A stretch of 38,500 nucleotides of DNA from Opitutia bacterium (lineage in GTDB: Bacteria; Verrucomicrobiota; Verrucomicrobiia; Opitutales; Seribacteraceae), in contig PBLJ01000024.1 of assembly GCA_002721705.1 (NCBI GenBank), forward strand, positions 1 through 38,500, written 5' to 3'. Both the position numbers and the translations under genes were made by a program. Numbering within the stretch: the stretch's first letter is position 1; each line of letters starts with the position of its first letter. The notes below the pieces were generated by a model that was not told the origin of the DNA, made no database searches, and was given only the letters and a program-made list of their open reading frames with translations. Shown here piece after piece: positions 14,951 to 22,769 of this stretch.

Positions 14951-16483
14951 ATGAAACTTTTACATCGCGAGGACGTCGAGGAGGCCGGCTACGATATGCC
15001 GAGTTCTGGTATTTGCGCCAGTATCAGCGAATTCGACTTGGAGGAATTGAAGTACGCCGGTGAATGGATCCAGGCGGACGACGAAGTGGTGGTGGCCGAC
15101 GGCCATGAGCAACAATACCTCTACGTCGTGATTGCCGGGCAGGTCGACGTCTACAAGCGGAATGACCAGGCTAGTCAACACCAGCATATAGCGAGCATCT
15201 CCGAAGGCGATGCCTTCGGGGAAATGGCTTTCCTGAGTGGAGGCGTAGCCTCGGCCGACGTCCAGGCCACTGGACAAGTCGTGCTCTGGCGCATCGATCA
15301 CGAGCGGCTGCTCGAGTTCGTGGGACAGCATCGCGCAGGGGGGCAGCTTTGCCTCAACGTCGCCAGTATCCTGTCGAACCGTTTGGTCGGCGGTAACCGC
15401 AAGTTGGTGGACTTGGGCAAGCAGTTGCAGGATTCGATGCAGCAATTGCAGGTCGCGGTCAAGGCTGACGCCACCAAGGGCAAGGCACTTCGGCAGATGC
15501 AAAGCCGCGTCAAGGGAGTAACACACGCTTTTCAGGGCAAGGCGGTTGCGAAAAAAGAAATGGGAGGGCTCGGCATCGCCGCCATGGTAGTGGCTGGCAT
15601 CAGTTTGGTCGTTGTGGTCATCTTGTTGGCCACGCGCCCCGATGGAGACGCGGAAGAACAACTGGCGGGCATGAAAAAGGAACGCGACGAGGTGGAACAA
15701 GAGCTCCTTGAAGTGAAAGGTGAATTCAAGACAACGGAAGATAACCTGGCAGAAGCGAAAAGGCAGAACGCAGGATTGACGAAGTCGAACGATACGCTGA
15801 CGACCGATGGAGTCGCCGATCGGAAGGAGTTAAATGACGTTAAATCCCGGCTAAGGCAATCGGAGAGAGTCACCAAGGAGTTGATGGATGAGCAGGGAAG
15901 TCTTATTAAGCAACTGGAAGACCTCAAGGCCCCTGGGGCGTCGGAGGCAGCGGCGGCGGCGAAGACCAAACTGGATCAAATAGACGGGAAGCGTCCTCCC
16001 GATGCGGACCAGGCCAAGATCTTGCAATGGGCTCGCAGTTGGAAAACGTTGGCTTTCCCGCGCCCGATCAAGGCGATGAAAACGTTTTCCCTCAAGACCA
16101 AGGGCGGTCAGGCGCAAATTCCCATTTCCGTGGGCAAGGACTTGTTCGCCTTGGGCTTCAATGACGACGGTTTCGTCCAAGTCGGTCTCAAGCATCAACC
16201 CCCTCATACCTATTTGCAGTCAGTGCCCGTGCGTTACACTAATTTCATCGAGGCAGTGACTCCTTTCTACGAGTCTCATACAAAGAAACTCGCAGAAAAG
16301 GCAGCGAACACGCCGACCAACGCATCGCCTTTCCCCAATGGCGAAACCAAGCCCCCAACCAAGCCCTCGACCAAGCCCCCGACCAAGCCCGTCGATACCA
16401 GCGACCACGGAAACTCCTGCGTCTGCAGCGACTGCCGTAAGAAAAAGAAGGGTGGCAGCTTGTTCCCCGACCTGCCCCAATAA
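14951..16483 (+). CDS. CNB-like / single transmembrane / coiled-coil protein with Cys-rich tail
   Basis: This encodes 510 residues. Residues about 35-145 form a CNB-like beta-roll with GQVDVYKR and the cassette GDAFGEMAFLSGGVASADVQ (87-106). Gly-Glu is kept, but the Arg that normally contacts the cyclic phosphate is replaced in ASADVQA, so ligand binding is doubtful. One transmembrane helix lies at about 206-227 (no signal peptide, so CNB inside). A heptad-like coiled coil spans about 236-330, then a compact domain with Trp and aromatic residues (345-440). A linker of four 12-base repeats encodes T-K-P-x units, and the tail has Cys490, Cys492 and Cys495 followed by four Lys. It is third after the secretin gene at 171 bases and converges on the Gfo/Idh/MocA gene 10 bases away. 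Architecture is clear; function is unknown. Confidence 0.8.
   Translation: MKLLHREDVEEAGYDMPSSGICASISEFDLEELKYAGEWIQADDEVVVADGHEQQYLYVVIAGQVDVYKRNDQASQHQHIASISEGDAFGEMAFLSGGVASADVQATGQVVLWRIDHERLLEFVGQHRAGGQLCLNVASILSNRLVGGNRKLVDLGKQLQDSMQQLQVAVKADATKGKALRQMQSRVKGVTHAFQGKAVAKKEMGGLGIAAMVVAGISLVVVVILLATRPDGDAEEQLAGMKKERDEVEQELLEVKGEFKTTEDNLAEAKRQNAGLTKSNDTLTTDGVADRKELNDVKSRLRQSERVTKELMDEQGSLIKQLEDLKAPGASEAAAAAKTKLDQIDGKRPPDADQAKILQWARSWKTLAFPRPIKAMKTFSLKTKGGQAQIPISVGKDLFALGFNDDGFVQVGLKHQPPHTYLQSVPVRYTNFIEAVTPFYESHTKKLAEKAANTPTNASPFPNGETKPPTKPSTKPPTKPVDTSDHGNSCVCSDCRKKKKGGSLFPDLPQ
16346..16393 (+). repeat. Four tandem 12-base repeats coding a T-K-P linker
   Basis: Units ACCAAGCCCCCA, ACCAAGCCCTCG, ACCAAGCCCCCG and ACCAAGCCCGTC run head to tail in frame inside the gene at 14951. 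They code for the Thr-Lys-Pro linker and could change copy number by slippage without breaking the frame. Confidence 0.85.
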
Positions 16484-16493
16484 GCAGGGCCTT

Positions 16494-17816
16494 TTACAAG
16501 CCTTCCACTTCCCAGCCTTGGCGGTAAGTCTTGCGGATCAGCGAGGTCGCCTTGTCGTTGCCGGCGAAGGCCAGCTTTTCCGATTCCCACTTGAGGGTCT
16601 CGTTGGGAAACCTCGTAGCCACGCCGCCGAGCAGTACGGTTTCGGAGAGGGGTCCCGAGTAGTCGAAGTTGGCCGAGGCTTCTCCTTCACCCCGGGCCGC
16701 GTCGATGAAGCTGTGCCAGTGGTTCACTGCGGGCACTTTCTCGATCTTGAAATCGGCGAAGTCCTTCTTGGGGAAAAGCTGCGGATGTCCGACGTGCGGG
16801 ATGAGCATGGTGCCTTTCGTGCCGATCACGATGGATCCTTGGCCGGGTAACCCTTTCCCCTCGAGGAGCGCCTGCACTTTCTTGGGCGGGCGGGCGCCGC
16901 CATCGTACCAAGTGACCGGTAGCGTCTTGTCGGCGGAGTAGGTTGTGTTCGGAAAGATATAGTGAATCTTGGCGTCGAATCCCCAGTTGTCCTTGTTGGG
17001 TTTGGGTCCCGTTGACTTGAGCGAGATGGGGTAGGTGAGGCCGAGCGACTTGAACACGGGGTCGTAAATGTGACAACCCATGTCGCCGAAGGTTCCCGTG
17101 CCATAGTCCAGTCTTTTGCGCCACTGACTGGGATGGTAGTAGCCCTTGATGTAGTCGGTGTAGGGCGCGGGTCCGAGCCAGTGCTCCCAGTTGAACCCGT
17201 CCGGGATTGGGTCTTTCTTGTTGGGCTTGGGGTTGGAGTCACCCCAGCGCTTGTTACTGAATGAGTGGGCTTCCTTGACTTTGCCGATCACCCCGTCATG
17301 TACCAATTTGACCGCCGTGCGGTATTCCGAGTTGGAGTGGATCTGGATGCCCATCTGGGTCGCGAGGCCCCGCTTCTTGGCGTATTTGGCAAGCACCCGC
17401 GACTCGTAGACGTCGTGCGTCAGTGGTTTTTGGCAATAGACGTGCAGGCCATGCAGCATGGCTGACATGGCCATAGGTGCATGCATGTGATCGGGTACCG
17501 AGACGTTGGCGGTGTCCAGGTTCTTGGCTTCCTTGTCCAGCATCTCCCGCCAGTCGGCGTAAATGGTGGCGTCCCGAAAACGTTGCTGTATCTTGTTGCG
17601 GCGTCCGGGATCGATCTCCACCACCGCGGCCACCGTGACCTTGGGATGCGAGGAAATGGCCCCTACGTCCGCTCCCGCCATGCCGCCACCCCCAAAGCTG
17701 ACGTGCCGCACGGTCTCGCTGGGAGGTTTTTGGGCCCAAGAGGTCTTGGCCACGAAGGGAAAGGCGAGGCCGACACCGGCCTGCCCCAGAAAGGTTCGTC
17801 GGGAGGATTGCTTCAT
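16494..17816 (-). CDS. Gfo/Idh/MocA family oxidoreductase, twin-arginine leader
   Basis: This encodes 440 residues. The open frame runs to a GTG at 17831, but GAAGGA at 17824-17829 is a Shine-Dalgarno 7 bases before the ATG at 17816, which begins directly at MKQSSRRTFLGQAG, a twin-arginine leader ending near AQKPP. The Rossmann part has GGGGMAGADVGAI and the family's nucleotide-side motif PDHMHAPM, then the C-Q-K-P-L version of the usual E-K-P-h catalytic Lys motif. The C-terminal beta-sheet domain has HPSQWRKRLDYGTGTFGDMGCHIYD type sequence split over 220-260. These enzymes oxidise or rearrange sugars and related compounds with NAD(P); Tat-exported members are common in Verrucomicrobia and Planctomycetes. 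It is last in the operon after VanZ-CNB. The substrate is unknown. Confidence 0.92.
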   Translation of the reverse strand: MKQSSRRTFLGQAGVGLAFPFVAKTSWAQKPPSETVRHVSFGGGGMAGADVGAISSHPKVTVAAVVEIDPGRRNKIQQRFRDATIYADWREMLDKEAKNLDTANVSVPDHMHAPMAMSAMLHGLHVYCQKPLTHDVYESRVLAKYAKKRGLATQMGIQIHSNSEYRTAVKLVHDGVIGKVKEAHSFSNKRWGDSNPKPNKKDPIPDGFNWEHWLGPAPYTDYIKGYYHPSQWRKRLDYGTGTFGDMGCHIYDPVFKSLGLTYPISLKSTGPKPNKDNWGFDAKIHYIFPNTTYSADKTLPVTWYDGGARPPKKVQALLEGKGLPGQGSIVIGTKGTMLIPHVGHPQLFPKKDFADFKIEKVPAVNHWHSFIDAARGEGEASANFDYSGPLSETVLLGGVATRFPNETLKWESEKLAFAGNDKATSLIRKTYRQGWEVEGL

Positions 17817-17823
17817 ACCGTTA

Positions 17824-17829
17824 TCCTTC
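17824..17829 (-). promoter_or_regulatory. Ribosome binding site deciding the Gfo/Idh/MocA start
   Basis: On the minus strand GAAGGA ends 7 bases before ATG 17816 and lies inside the five-codon extension that begins with GTG 17831, so the ATG is the better start. Confidence 0.6.
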
Positions 17830-17843
17830 ACGCGGTTGAATGG

Positions 17844-18650
17844 TCAGGCAAGCGGAGAATCGCCACTTTCCTCATTTTCTTGAGCCCCTTCGTTTTCCGC
17901 TACTTTCTCCTGGGCAAGGTCCAGCTCTTGGGCAAGGGATCGCATGATCTTGGCGGCAGGTTGGTCTTGGCCCCCGATGGCTTCCTCTATGGTATCGTAA
18001 TCGAGCTGGTAGACCTCGGTGGGTGCCGTTGCCGTGACCGTATTGGGTTGTGGTTTTTCCAGTATTTCGGCGATCAAGCCAAAGCATTCACCCGGGCCCG
18101 CCACGTCCACCTCCACCTGCTCACCGTCTTCTTCCCGCGTTATGCTGACGCGGCCGCTCCTCACGACGTGGAAGCGCTCGATTCGCTGGCCTTCCTCCAA
18201 GATTACCTCTCCCGGTTCGTAACGAGCCACGGTTTTTCGGATTCTCGCTTCATGCAACTCGGTCCAGAGCCATGCGAATCCCTTTCTCATGATCAGGCCC
18301 AAACCTGCTCCTATACACACTCCTGCAGTGTTCGCATAGGCATCCGAAAAGTCTTTCGATCTGGCATTGAGCGGTTGCAGCAACTCGATCAGGTAGCTCA
18401 ACAGGGCCAAGCAGACCAAGCCGAGGATTGCGCGCCTTGTGGGTAAGCCAACGACAAGGGTGGTGGCCAACAAGCCATAGGCAGAGCAATGGATGACCTT
18501 GTCGATGCCAACCGTTCCCGCCTGCTTCCCGACCAAGCTGCCTGCCACCACCAAGACAATGCCGAACACGCCCAGAATAAGCAATGCCCGCGTGATCTTC
18601 GGCGGTAAATCAAGACCGCGGCCGGCTCGTAAAGGAAGGTTGCCTTTCAT
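17844..18650 (-). CDS. VanZ-like membrane protein fused to a CNB-like domain
   Basis: This encodes 268 residues from the ATG at 18650; a TTG at 18677 would add 9 residues. Residues 20-125 contain four hydrophobic helices with the VanZ signature: a helix with DKVIHCSAYGLL (50-61) and a later ELLQPLNARSKDFSDAYANTAG (89-110). A CNB-like roll follows (140-225): YEPGEVILEEGQ, FHVVRSGRVSI and a cassette GPGECFGLIAEILEKPQPNT in which the usual Glu after Phe-Gly is Leu and the Arg is missing. The C-terminal 30 residues are acidic. VanZ-fold proteins are membrane proteins linked in one case to teicoplanin resistance; their activity is otherwise unclear. The fusion suggests a membrane device controlled from the cytoplasm, but the degenerate cassette argues against classic cAMP binding. 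It is third in its operon. Confidence 0.82.
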   Translation of the reverse strand: MKGNLPLRAGRGLDLPPKITRALLILGVFGIVLVVAGSLVGKQAGTVGIDKVIHCSAYGLLATTLVVGLPTRRAILGLVCLALLSYLIELLQPLNARSKDFSDAYANTAGVCIGAGLGLIMRKGFAWLWTELHEARIRKTVARYEPGEVILEEGQRIERFHVVRSGRVSITREEDGEQVEVDVAGPGECFGLIAEILEKPQPNTVTATAPTEVYQLDYDTIEEAIGGQDQPAAKIMRSLAQELDLAQEKVAENEGAQENEESGDSPLA

Positions 18651-18679
18651 GCTATCCGTGAAAGACGCCCTGCTCAAGC

Positions 18680-19243
18680 CTACTCGGCCTTGGCCGCTTC
18701 TTCCAGTAGCTTAATCCAAGGTCCGACGTAATGGCCGTTGTCGTGAAAAGTGCGTCCACTCACCAAGTTGCCGTCGATTACGCAGGGCTCGTCGACGAAG
18801 ATGCCGCCACAGACCTCGAGGTCGAACTTGCACTTCGGTACCGTGGCCATGCGCCGTCCCCGGACGCAATCCGCCCGGGCGGCAATTTCCACGCCATGGC
18901 AGACACTTGCGATGGGGGCGTTCTTTTCGAAGAAGTGTTTGGTGATACGCAGCAAGTCCTCGTCCTCCCGTATGTACTCGGGCGCCCGGCCGCCTGAGAA
19001 CAAAATGCCGAGGTAATCCTCGGGTTTGACTGCGGAGAAAGCGATCTCCGCCTGAATGGTGTAACCTTCCCATTCCTTGGTGATGGTCCAGCCGGGCTTC
19101 ACCTCGTGTAAAACCATTTGGTAAAGACGTTTCTCAGGGGCGGCGACCACGGGATGAAAGCCGGCTTCCTGCAAACGGTAATATGGGTACATCGTGTCCA
19201 GCGTCTCGGAGGCGTCGCCTATTATTATGAGTACTTTGCTCAT
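18680..19243 (-). CDS. DJ-1/PfpI family protein
   Basis: This encodes 187 residues, the usual length for the family. The glutamine-amidotransferase-like fold is seen in KVLIIIGDASETLDTMYPYY (strand, then loop, where the family has an acidic residue), FSGGRAPEYIRED, and the nucleophile elbow IASVCHGVE with the conserved Cys followed by His. Members are cysteine peptidases, glyoxalase III-like deglycases or chaperones; sequence alone does not decide between these. No signal peptide is present, so it is cytoplasmic. It lies 17 bases after the TIM-barrel gene and 29 bases before the VanZ-CNB gene in a four-gene operon, so it is likely co-transcribed with sugar-handling genes, which would fit detoxification of reactive carbonyls (inference). 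Confidence 0.9.
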   Translation of the reverse strand: MSKVLIIIGDASETLDTMYPYYRLQEAGFHPVVAAPEKRLYQMVLHEVKPGWTITKEWEGYTIQAEIAFSAVKPEDYLGILFSGGRAPEYIREDEDLLRITKHFFEKNAPIASVCHGVEIAARADCVRGRRMATVPKCKFDLEVCGGIFVDEPCVIDGNLVSGRTFHDNGHYVGPWIKLLEEAAKAE

Positions 19244-19260
19244 GGTGAACCTAGTTGGTA

Positions 19261-20112
19261 CTATTGCTTTTTGAGGAAACCTGTTATTGTACGGAATCCC
19301 TCGAGGTTTTCTTTCAGCACCACCTCAACGTCGCGGTTGGCGACGTGACCGAGTATGCCGATGGGGCCGTGGTAGCCGGAGTCCTGGATGGCCTGCATCA
19401 TGGCCTGTTCGTTTTGCCCGCGACCCAAGGGTAATATCTTTTGAAACTTTTGTTCCTTGCCCGACATGCCGTTCAGGTTGAGGCAGTGGAGGTAGGGTTT
19501 CATGGCGGCGAGGTTTGCGGAGAAATTTCCGACCTGACCGTGACCGTGGTGAAAGTTGTAGACGATGCCGACTTGTTCGTGACCCTGTTTGCGGAGGGCT
19601 TGACACACCGCGACCATGTTGGCGGGTTCGCCGCCCCAGCCGCCGTGGTTGTAGAGGCCAAGCTTGAGCCCGAGTGCCTTGGTTTTTGCGGCCAGCGGCA
19701 ACATGGCCTTGGCCGCGGCGGCTACCTTTTCTTGCTGCGTACCTTTCTTGGGTGAGGATAGGGTGCGCCAGACCTGGGGCTGGATGCCGTGCTTTTTGAT
19801 GAGTGGCCCAATGGCATCGTGCCAGCTCCAGAATGCAAAGAACTCGATGCCGTGTTTCTTATATTGGAGAATTTCTTCCTCGAAGGTCGCAACGTGTTCG
19901 CCGCGCCAGTCGTAGGCGACTTTCTTGATGCCCAGCTGGGCCACCATCTCGGCTCGCTCCGAGGGTCCCCGCTTTTTGGCGTCGAAAGGCACGATGCACC
20001 AAGCGACCAAGTTGTCCTGGGCCCAGACCTGCGCCCTTTTCTCTTTGGCGGTGACAGCAGTAATGACCGAGACGGTCAAAATCAAAAGCAGGCAGGCAAC
20101 AAATCGTTTCAT
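19261..20112 (-). CDS. Exported sugar-phosphate isomerase/epimerase-like TIM-barrel protein
   Basis: This encodes 283 residues. The open frame continues to a TTG at 20127, but the ATG at 20112 starts directly at a signal peptide, MKRFVACLLLILTVSV, with likely cleavage after VTA near residue 21. The body has the alternating strand-helix pattern of the xylose-isomerase-like TIM barrel: IKKVAYDWRGEHVATFEEEI, GIEFFAFWSWHDA, LGLKLGLYNHGGWGGEP, VGIVYNFHHGH and GPIGILGHV. Metal-binding acidic and His residues are plausible in these strands, but I cannot assign each. Family members isomerise or epimerise sugars; exported versions are frequent in this phylum. It is the first gene of the operon 20112-16494 and is divergent from the sulfatase at 20215, with an inverted repeat between them. 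Confidence 0.85.
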   Translation of the reverse strand: MKRFVACLLLILTVSVITAVTAKEKRAQVWAQDNLVAWCIVPFDAKKRGPSERAEMVAQLGIKKVAYDWRGEHVATFEEEILQYKKHGIEFFAFWSWHDAIGPLIKKHGIQPQVWRTLSSPKKGTQQEKVAAAAKAMLPLAAKTKALGLKLGLYNHGGWGGEPANMVAVCQALRKQGHEQVGIVYNFHHGHGQVGNFSANLAAMKPYLHCLNLNGMSGKEQKFQKILPLGRGQNEQAMMQAIQDSGYHGPIGILGHVANRDVEVVLKENLEGFRTITGFLKKQ

Positions 20113-20165
20113 GGGAAGTTTCAACAAAAAGGAACACCTGCCCTAGCGCAAGATCGCAGGTATTG

Positions 20166-20190
20166 CATTGCGGTTTCTTTTCCCGCAATG
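20166..20190. promoter_or_regulatory. Inverted repeat in the divergent promoter between TIM-barrel and sulfatase genes
   Basis: CATTGCGG (20166-20173) and CCGCAATG (20183-20190) are perfect complements with a 9-base spacer. The site is between two divergently transcribed starts (20112 and 20215), so it cannot be a shared terminator and is more likely an operator or a leader stem for the sulfatase mRNA. Confidence 0.45.
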
Positions 20191-20214
20191 TCAATTTCTT
20201 CTATATTTTCCCCC

Positions 20215-21690
20215 ATGAAATTTATCCCCTCTTTTCTTTTCCTGTTCGTTGGTTGCATACTTGCCGCCAAGCCCTCCGCCAAGACCAACCTGCTCTTCAT
20301 CGCGATCGACGACCTCAACGACTGGGTCGGGTGCATGGACGGCCATCCGCAGGCCTTCACGCCGAACATCGATCGTTTGGCCAAGCAAGGGACTCTCTTT
20401 CTCAATGCCCATTGCCAAGGACCCATCTGCGGGCCCTCCCGGGCGTCCTTGCTGTCGGGTTACTACCCGCACGCCACGGGCGTCTACCAGCAGCCCACGG
20501 GCAAGCCCATGGAGCAGGACAAGACCTACTTTCATGGGCAGATGGTTTCCCATTACTATTCCGACCATGGCTACCGGACCTTGGCCGTCGGGAAAATCAC
20601 CCACGGGTACTCGGTGCACAAGGCCTTCGACGAATACGGCGGCAAGTTTTCAGGCTCGGGACCCAAGCCGCCGGCTGGTAAGCGGTTCAATTATTTTTTG
20701 CCCGACGTCCCTTGGACGGGGACCCAAACCGACTGGGGAGCCTTTCCCGAAAAAGACGACGACATGCCGGATCACAAGGCAGCCGACTGGGCCGTCGAAC
20801 GCCTCGCCGAAAAGAGCCAGAAACCATTTTTTCTGGCCGTTGGCTTCGTCCGTCCGCACGTCCCGTTTTACGTTCCGCAAAAGTGGTTCGACCTGTTCCC
20901 CCTCGACGACGTTCAGCTTCCCCCCGTTCTCTCCGACGACCTTCGCGACGTTCCCGAGATCAGCCGCCGCATCCACGAGCTGCCGAAATATCCCAAGCTG
21001 GCCTTCTTGCAAAAGAACGACAACGAGCAGTTTCGCAAATGCGTACAGTCCTATTTGGCTTGCGTGGCCTTCGTCGATCACCAAGTCGGTCGCGTGCTCG
21101 ATGCTTTGGAAAAAGGCCCCCATGCCAACGATACCGTAGTCGTGTTGTTCAGTGACCATGGGTATCACATCGGGGAGAAGGACCGGGTCAGCAAGCACAG
21201 CTTGTGGGAGGAATCCACTCGCGTGCCGTTGGTCGTCGTTCCCGCAAAATCACAAGGCAGGAAATTCGGCAAGCCCAACCAACTTTGTTCCAAGCCCGTC
21301 GGCCTGATCGACCTCTATCCCACCATGCTCGAGCTGTGCGGCTTGCCGGCCAAGAAGACCAACCAGGGAGACAGCCTCGTTCCCTTGCTCGAGAATCCAA
21401 GCGCGGACTGGCGATACACCACCTTGACCACCTATGCCCGAGGTAACCATACCTTGCGGACCGAGCGCTACCGCTACCTCCGCTTCGAGGATGGCACCGA
21501 GGAACTTTACGATCACGAGAAAGACCCCAACGAGTGGACCAACTTGGCCTCCCTTCCCGAACACGACAAGTTGCTCAGGCGCCTGCGAAAGGAATTACCC
21601 GCCAAGGAGGCTCCCTATCATCCCGCGATCCGCAAAGGCGCCGTCAACGCATGGTTCGCCGATCATCTTCGACGCAACGGCGTGCACTGA
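20215..21690 (+). CDS. Sulfatase, iduronate-2-sulfatase-like (Cys-type)
   Basis: This encodes 491 residues. The open frame extends far upstream over the divergent gene; the ATG at 20215 begins at a leader, MKFIPSFLFLFVGC, whose Cys14 might be a lipidation site although Phe at -3 is not typical. NLLFIAIDDLNDWVG holds the two metal-binding Asp residues (32, 33), and ICGPSR gives the formylglycine site Cys72 in C-x-P-S-R. VVLFSDHGYHIGEKD supplies the second metal-binding Asp-His pair, and the C-terminal LYDHEKDPNEWTNL is typical of iduronate-2-sulfatase-like enzymes. It hydrolyses a sulfate ester after Cys is converted to formylglycine; the substrate is probably a polysaccharide. It is divergent from the TIM-barrel operon and converges on the dehydrogenase gene. 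Confidence 0.93.
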   Translation: MKFIPSFLFLFVGCILAAKPSAKTNLLFIAIDDLNDWVGCMDGHPQAFTPNIDRLAKQGTLFLNAHCQGPICGPSRASLLSGYYPHATGVYQQPTGKPMEQDKTYFHGQMVSHYYSDHGYRTLAVGKITHGYSVHKAFDEYGGKFSGSGPKPPAGKRFNYFLPDVPWTGTQTDWGAFPEKDDDMPDHKAADWAVERLAEKSQKPFFLAVGFVRPHVPFYVPQKWFDLFPLDDVQLPPVLSDDLRDVPEISRRIHELPKYPKLAFLQKNDNEQFRKCVQSYLACVAFVDHQVGRVLDALEKGPHANDTVVVLFSDHGYHIGEKDRVSKHSLWEESTRVPLVVVPAKSQGRKFGKPNQLCSKPVGLIDLYPTMLELCGLPAKKTNQGDSLVPLLENPSADWRYTTLTTYARGNHTLRTERYRYLRFEDGTEELYDHEKDPNEWTNLASLPEHDKLLRRLRKELPAKEAPYHPAIRKGAVNAWFADHLRRNGVH

Positions 21691-21699
21691 GCCGAGGGT

Positions 21700-22728
21700 T
21701 CAGTCGGTCACCTCGATGACTGCCTTGAGGACCCCCGATTCCGGGTGGATCAGGCTCTCGAAGCGTTCAGGTACGTCATCGAAGGCCACTTGGTGGGTGA
21801 TCCATGGAGCCGTGTCTATGGTGCCATCCTCGATCAGGCCGATGATGCGAGGGAAGTCGCGGGGTAAAGCGTTGCGGGCACCCAGAAGGTTCATTTCTCG
21901 GCGGTGCAGTACGGGGTGGGCGAAGGAAATTTTCTGCGTGGTTATGCCGACGTAAACGAGGGTGCCTGTGTGGGCGACGTATTCCATGGCCCCCGCCATG
22001 GAGTGGTTGCTTCCGGTGGCGTCGGTCACGATCTCGAACATGTTGCTGTCAGTGATCGCCTGCAATTGCGCGATCTCCGAGCCATCGCCCTTGAAATGCA
22101 CCAAGTTCTCGATGCCGTAAGTGGAGCGGCAAAACTCCAGCCTCTCCTCCACCATGTCCATCACCGTAATGGTGGCGCCCGTGAGTCGGGTGAATTCCAA
22201 GACTGACAAACCAATGGGGCCTGCGCCGATCAGCAGGACGTGTTGGCCTTCACTTGGGTTGGCGCGGTCGGTCGCATGGCAACCAATGGCCAAGGTCTCG
22301 ACCAAGGCGAGTTGCTCGTAACCGAGCTTGTTCGAAGGGTGCAACTTGTCCGCTCGAATGAGGGAACGTTCGCAGAGACCACCGTTCATCATTACACCGA
22401 ACACCTTGAGGTTTTCACAGCAATTTCCTTGTCCCTTTTCGCAGGCATAGCACTGCCCGCAATTAAGGTATGGCTCCACGCTACAGCGGTCGCCCGGTTG
22501 GACGTTTTCCACCCCATCGCCGACCGCGAGCACCTCAACGCCCAGCTCGTGTCCGGGTATGCGCGGGTAATCGAAAAAAGGAAATTTTCCGAGGTAGCAA
22601 CTAACGTCGGTTCCACAGATCCCCATGCGCGAAGTGCGTATGAGCGCCTCGCCCGGCCCGGGTGAGGACGGCTCGTTTATTTCGATCCGCTTGAATTTCT
22701 TGGGTGCCGCCAGTTGGATGGCTTTCAT
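21700..22728 (-). CDS. Zinc-dependent alcohol/polyol dehydrogenase (MDR family)
   Basis: This encodes 342 residues from ATG 22728; the 41-codon upstream extension overlaps the preceding gene and has no domain. The GroES-like part has the catalytic zinc site GICGTDVSCYLGKFP with IPGHELGVEV, and the structural zinc loop NCGQCYACEKGQGNCC with four spaced Cys. The Rossmann domain has VLLIGAGPIGLSVLEF, followed by an acidic residue at the strand end (VMDMVEER) that suggests NAD preference. Size and motifs fit the threonine/sorbitol dehydrogenase branch. It would oxidise a secondary alcohol of a sugar or amino acid in the cytoplasm. It lies 41 bases after the SGNH hydrolase gene in a two-gene operon. 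The exact substrate cannot be set from sequence. Confidence 0.92.
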   Translation of the reverse strand: MKAIQLAAPKKFKRIEINEPSSPGPGEALIRTSRMGICGTDVSCYLGKFPFFDYPRIPGHELGVEVLAVGDGVENVQPGDRCSVEPYLNCGQCYACEKGQGNCCENLKVFGVMMNGGLCERSLIRADKLHPSNKLGYEQLALVETLAIGCHATDRANPSEGQHVLLIGAGPIGLSVLEFTRLTGATITVMDMVEERLEFCRSTYGIENLVHFKGDGSEIAQLQAITDSNMFEIVTDATGSNHSMAGAMEYVAHTGTLVYVGITTQKISFAHPVLHRREMNLLGARNALPRDFPRIIGLIEDGTIDTAPWITHQVAFDDVPERFESLIHPESGVLKAVIEVTD

Positions 22729-22769
22729 AATGTTTTCGCTTCTTGGTTCTACTGATTGGTTTAATCTCT

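Noticed and set aside
19789..20214. 142-codon upstream extension of the sulfatase frame
   Set aside because: It is antisense to the TIM-barrel gene; the signal peptide starts at ATG 20215.
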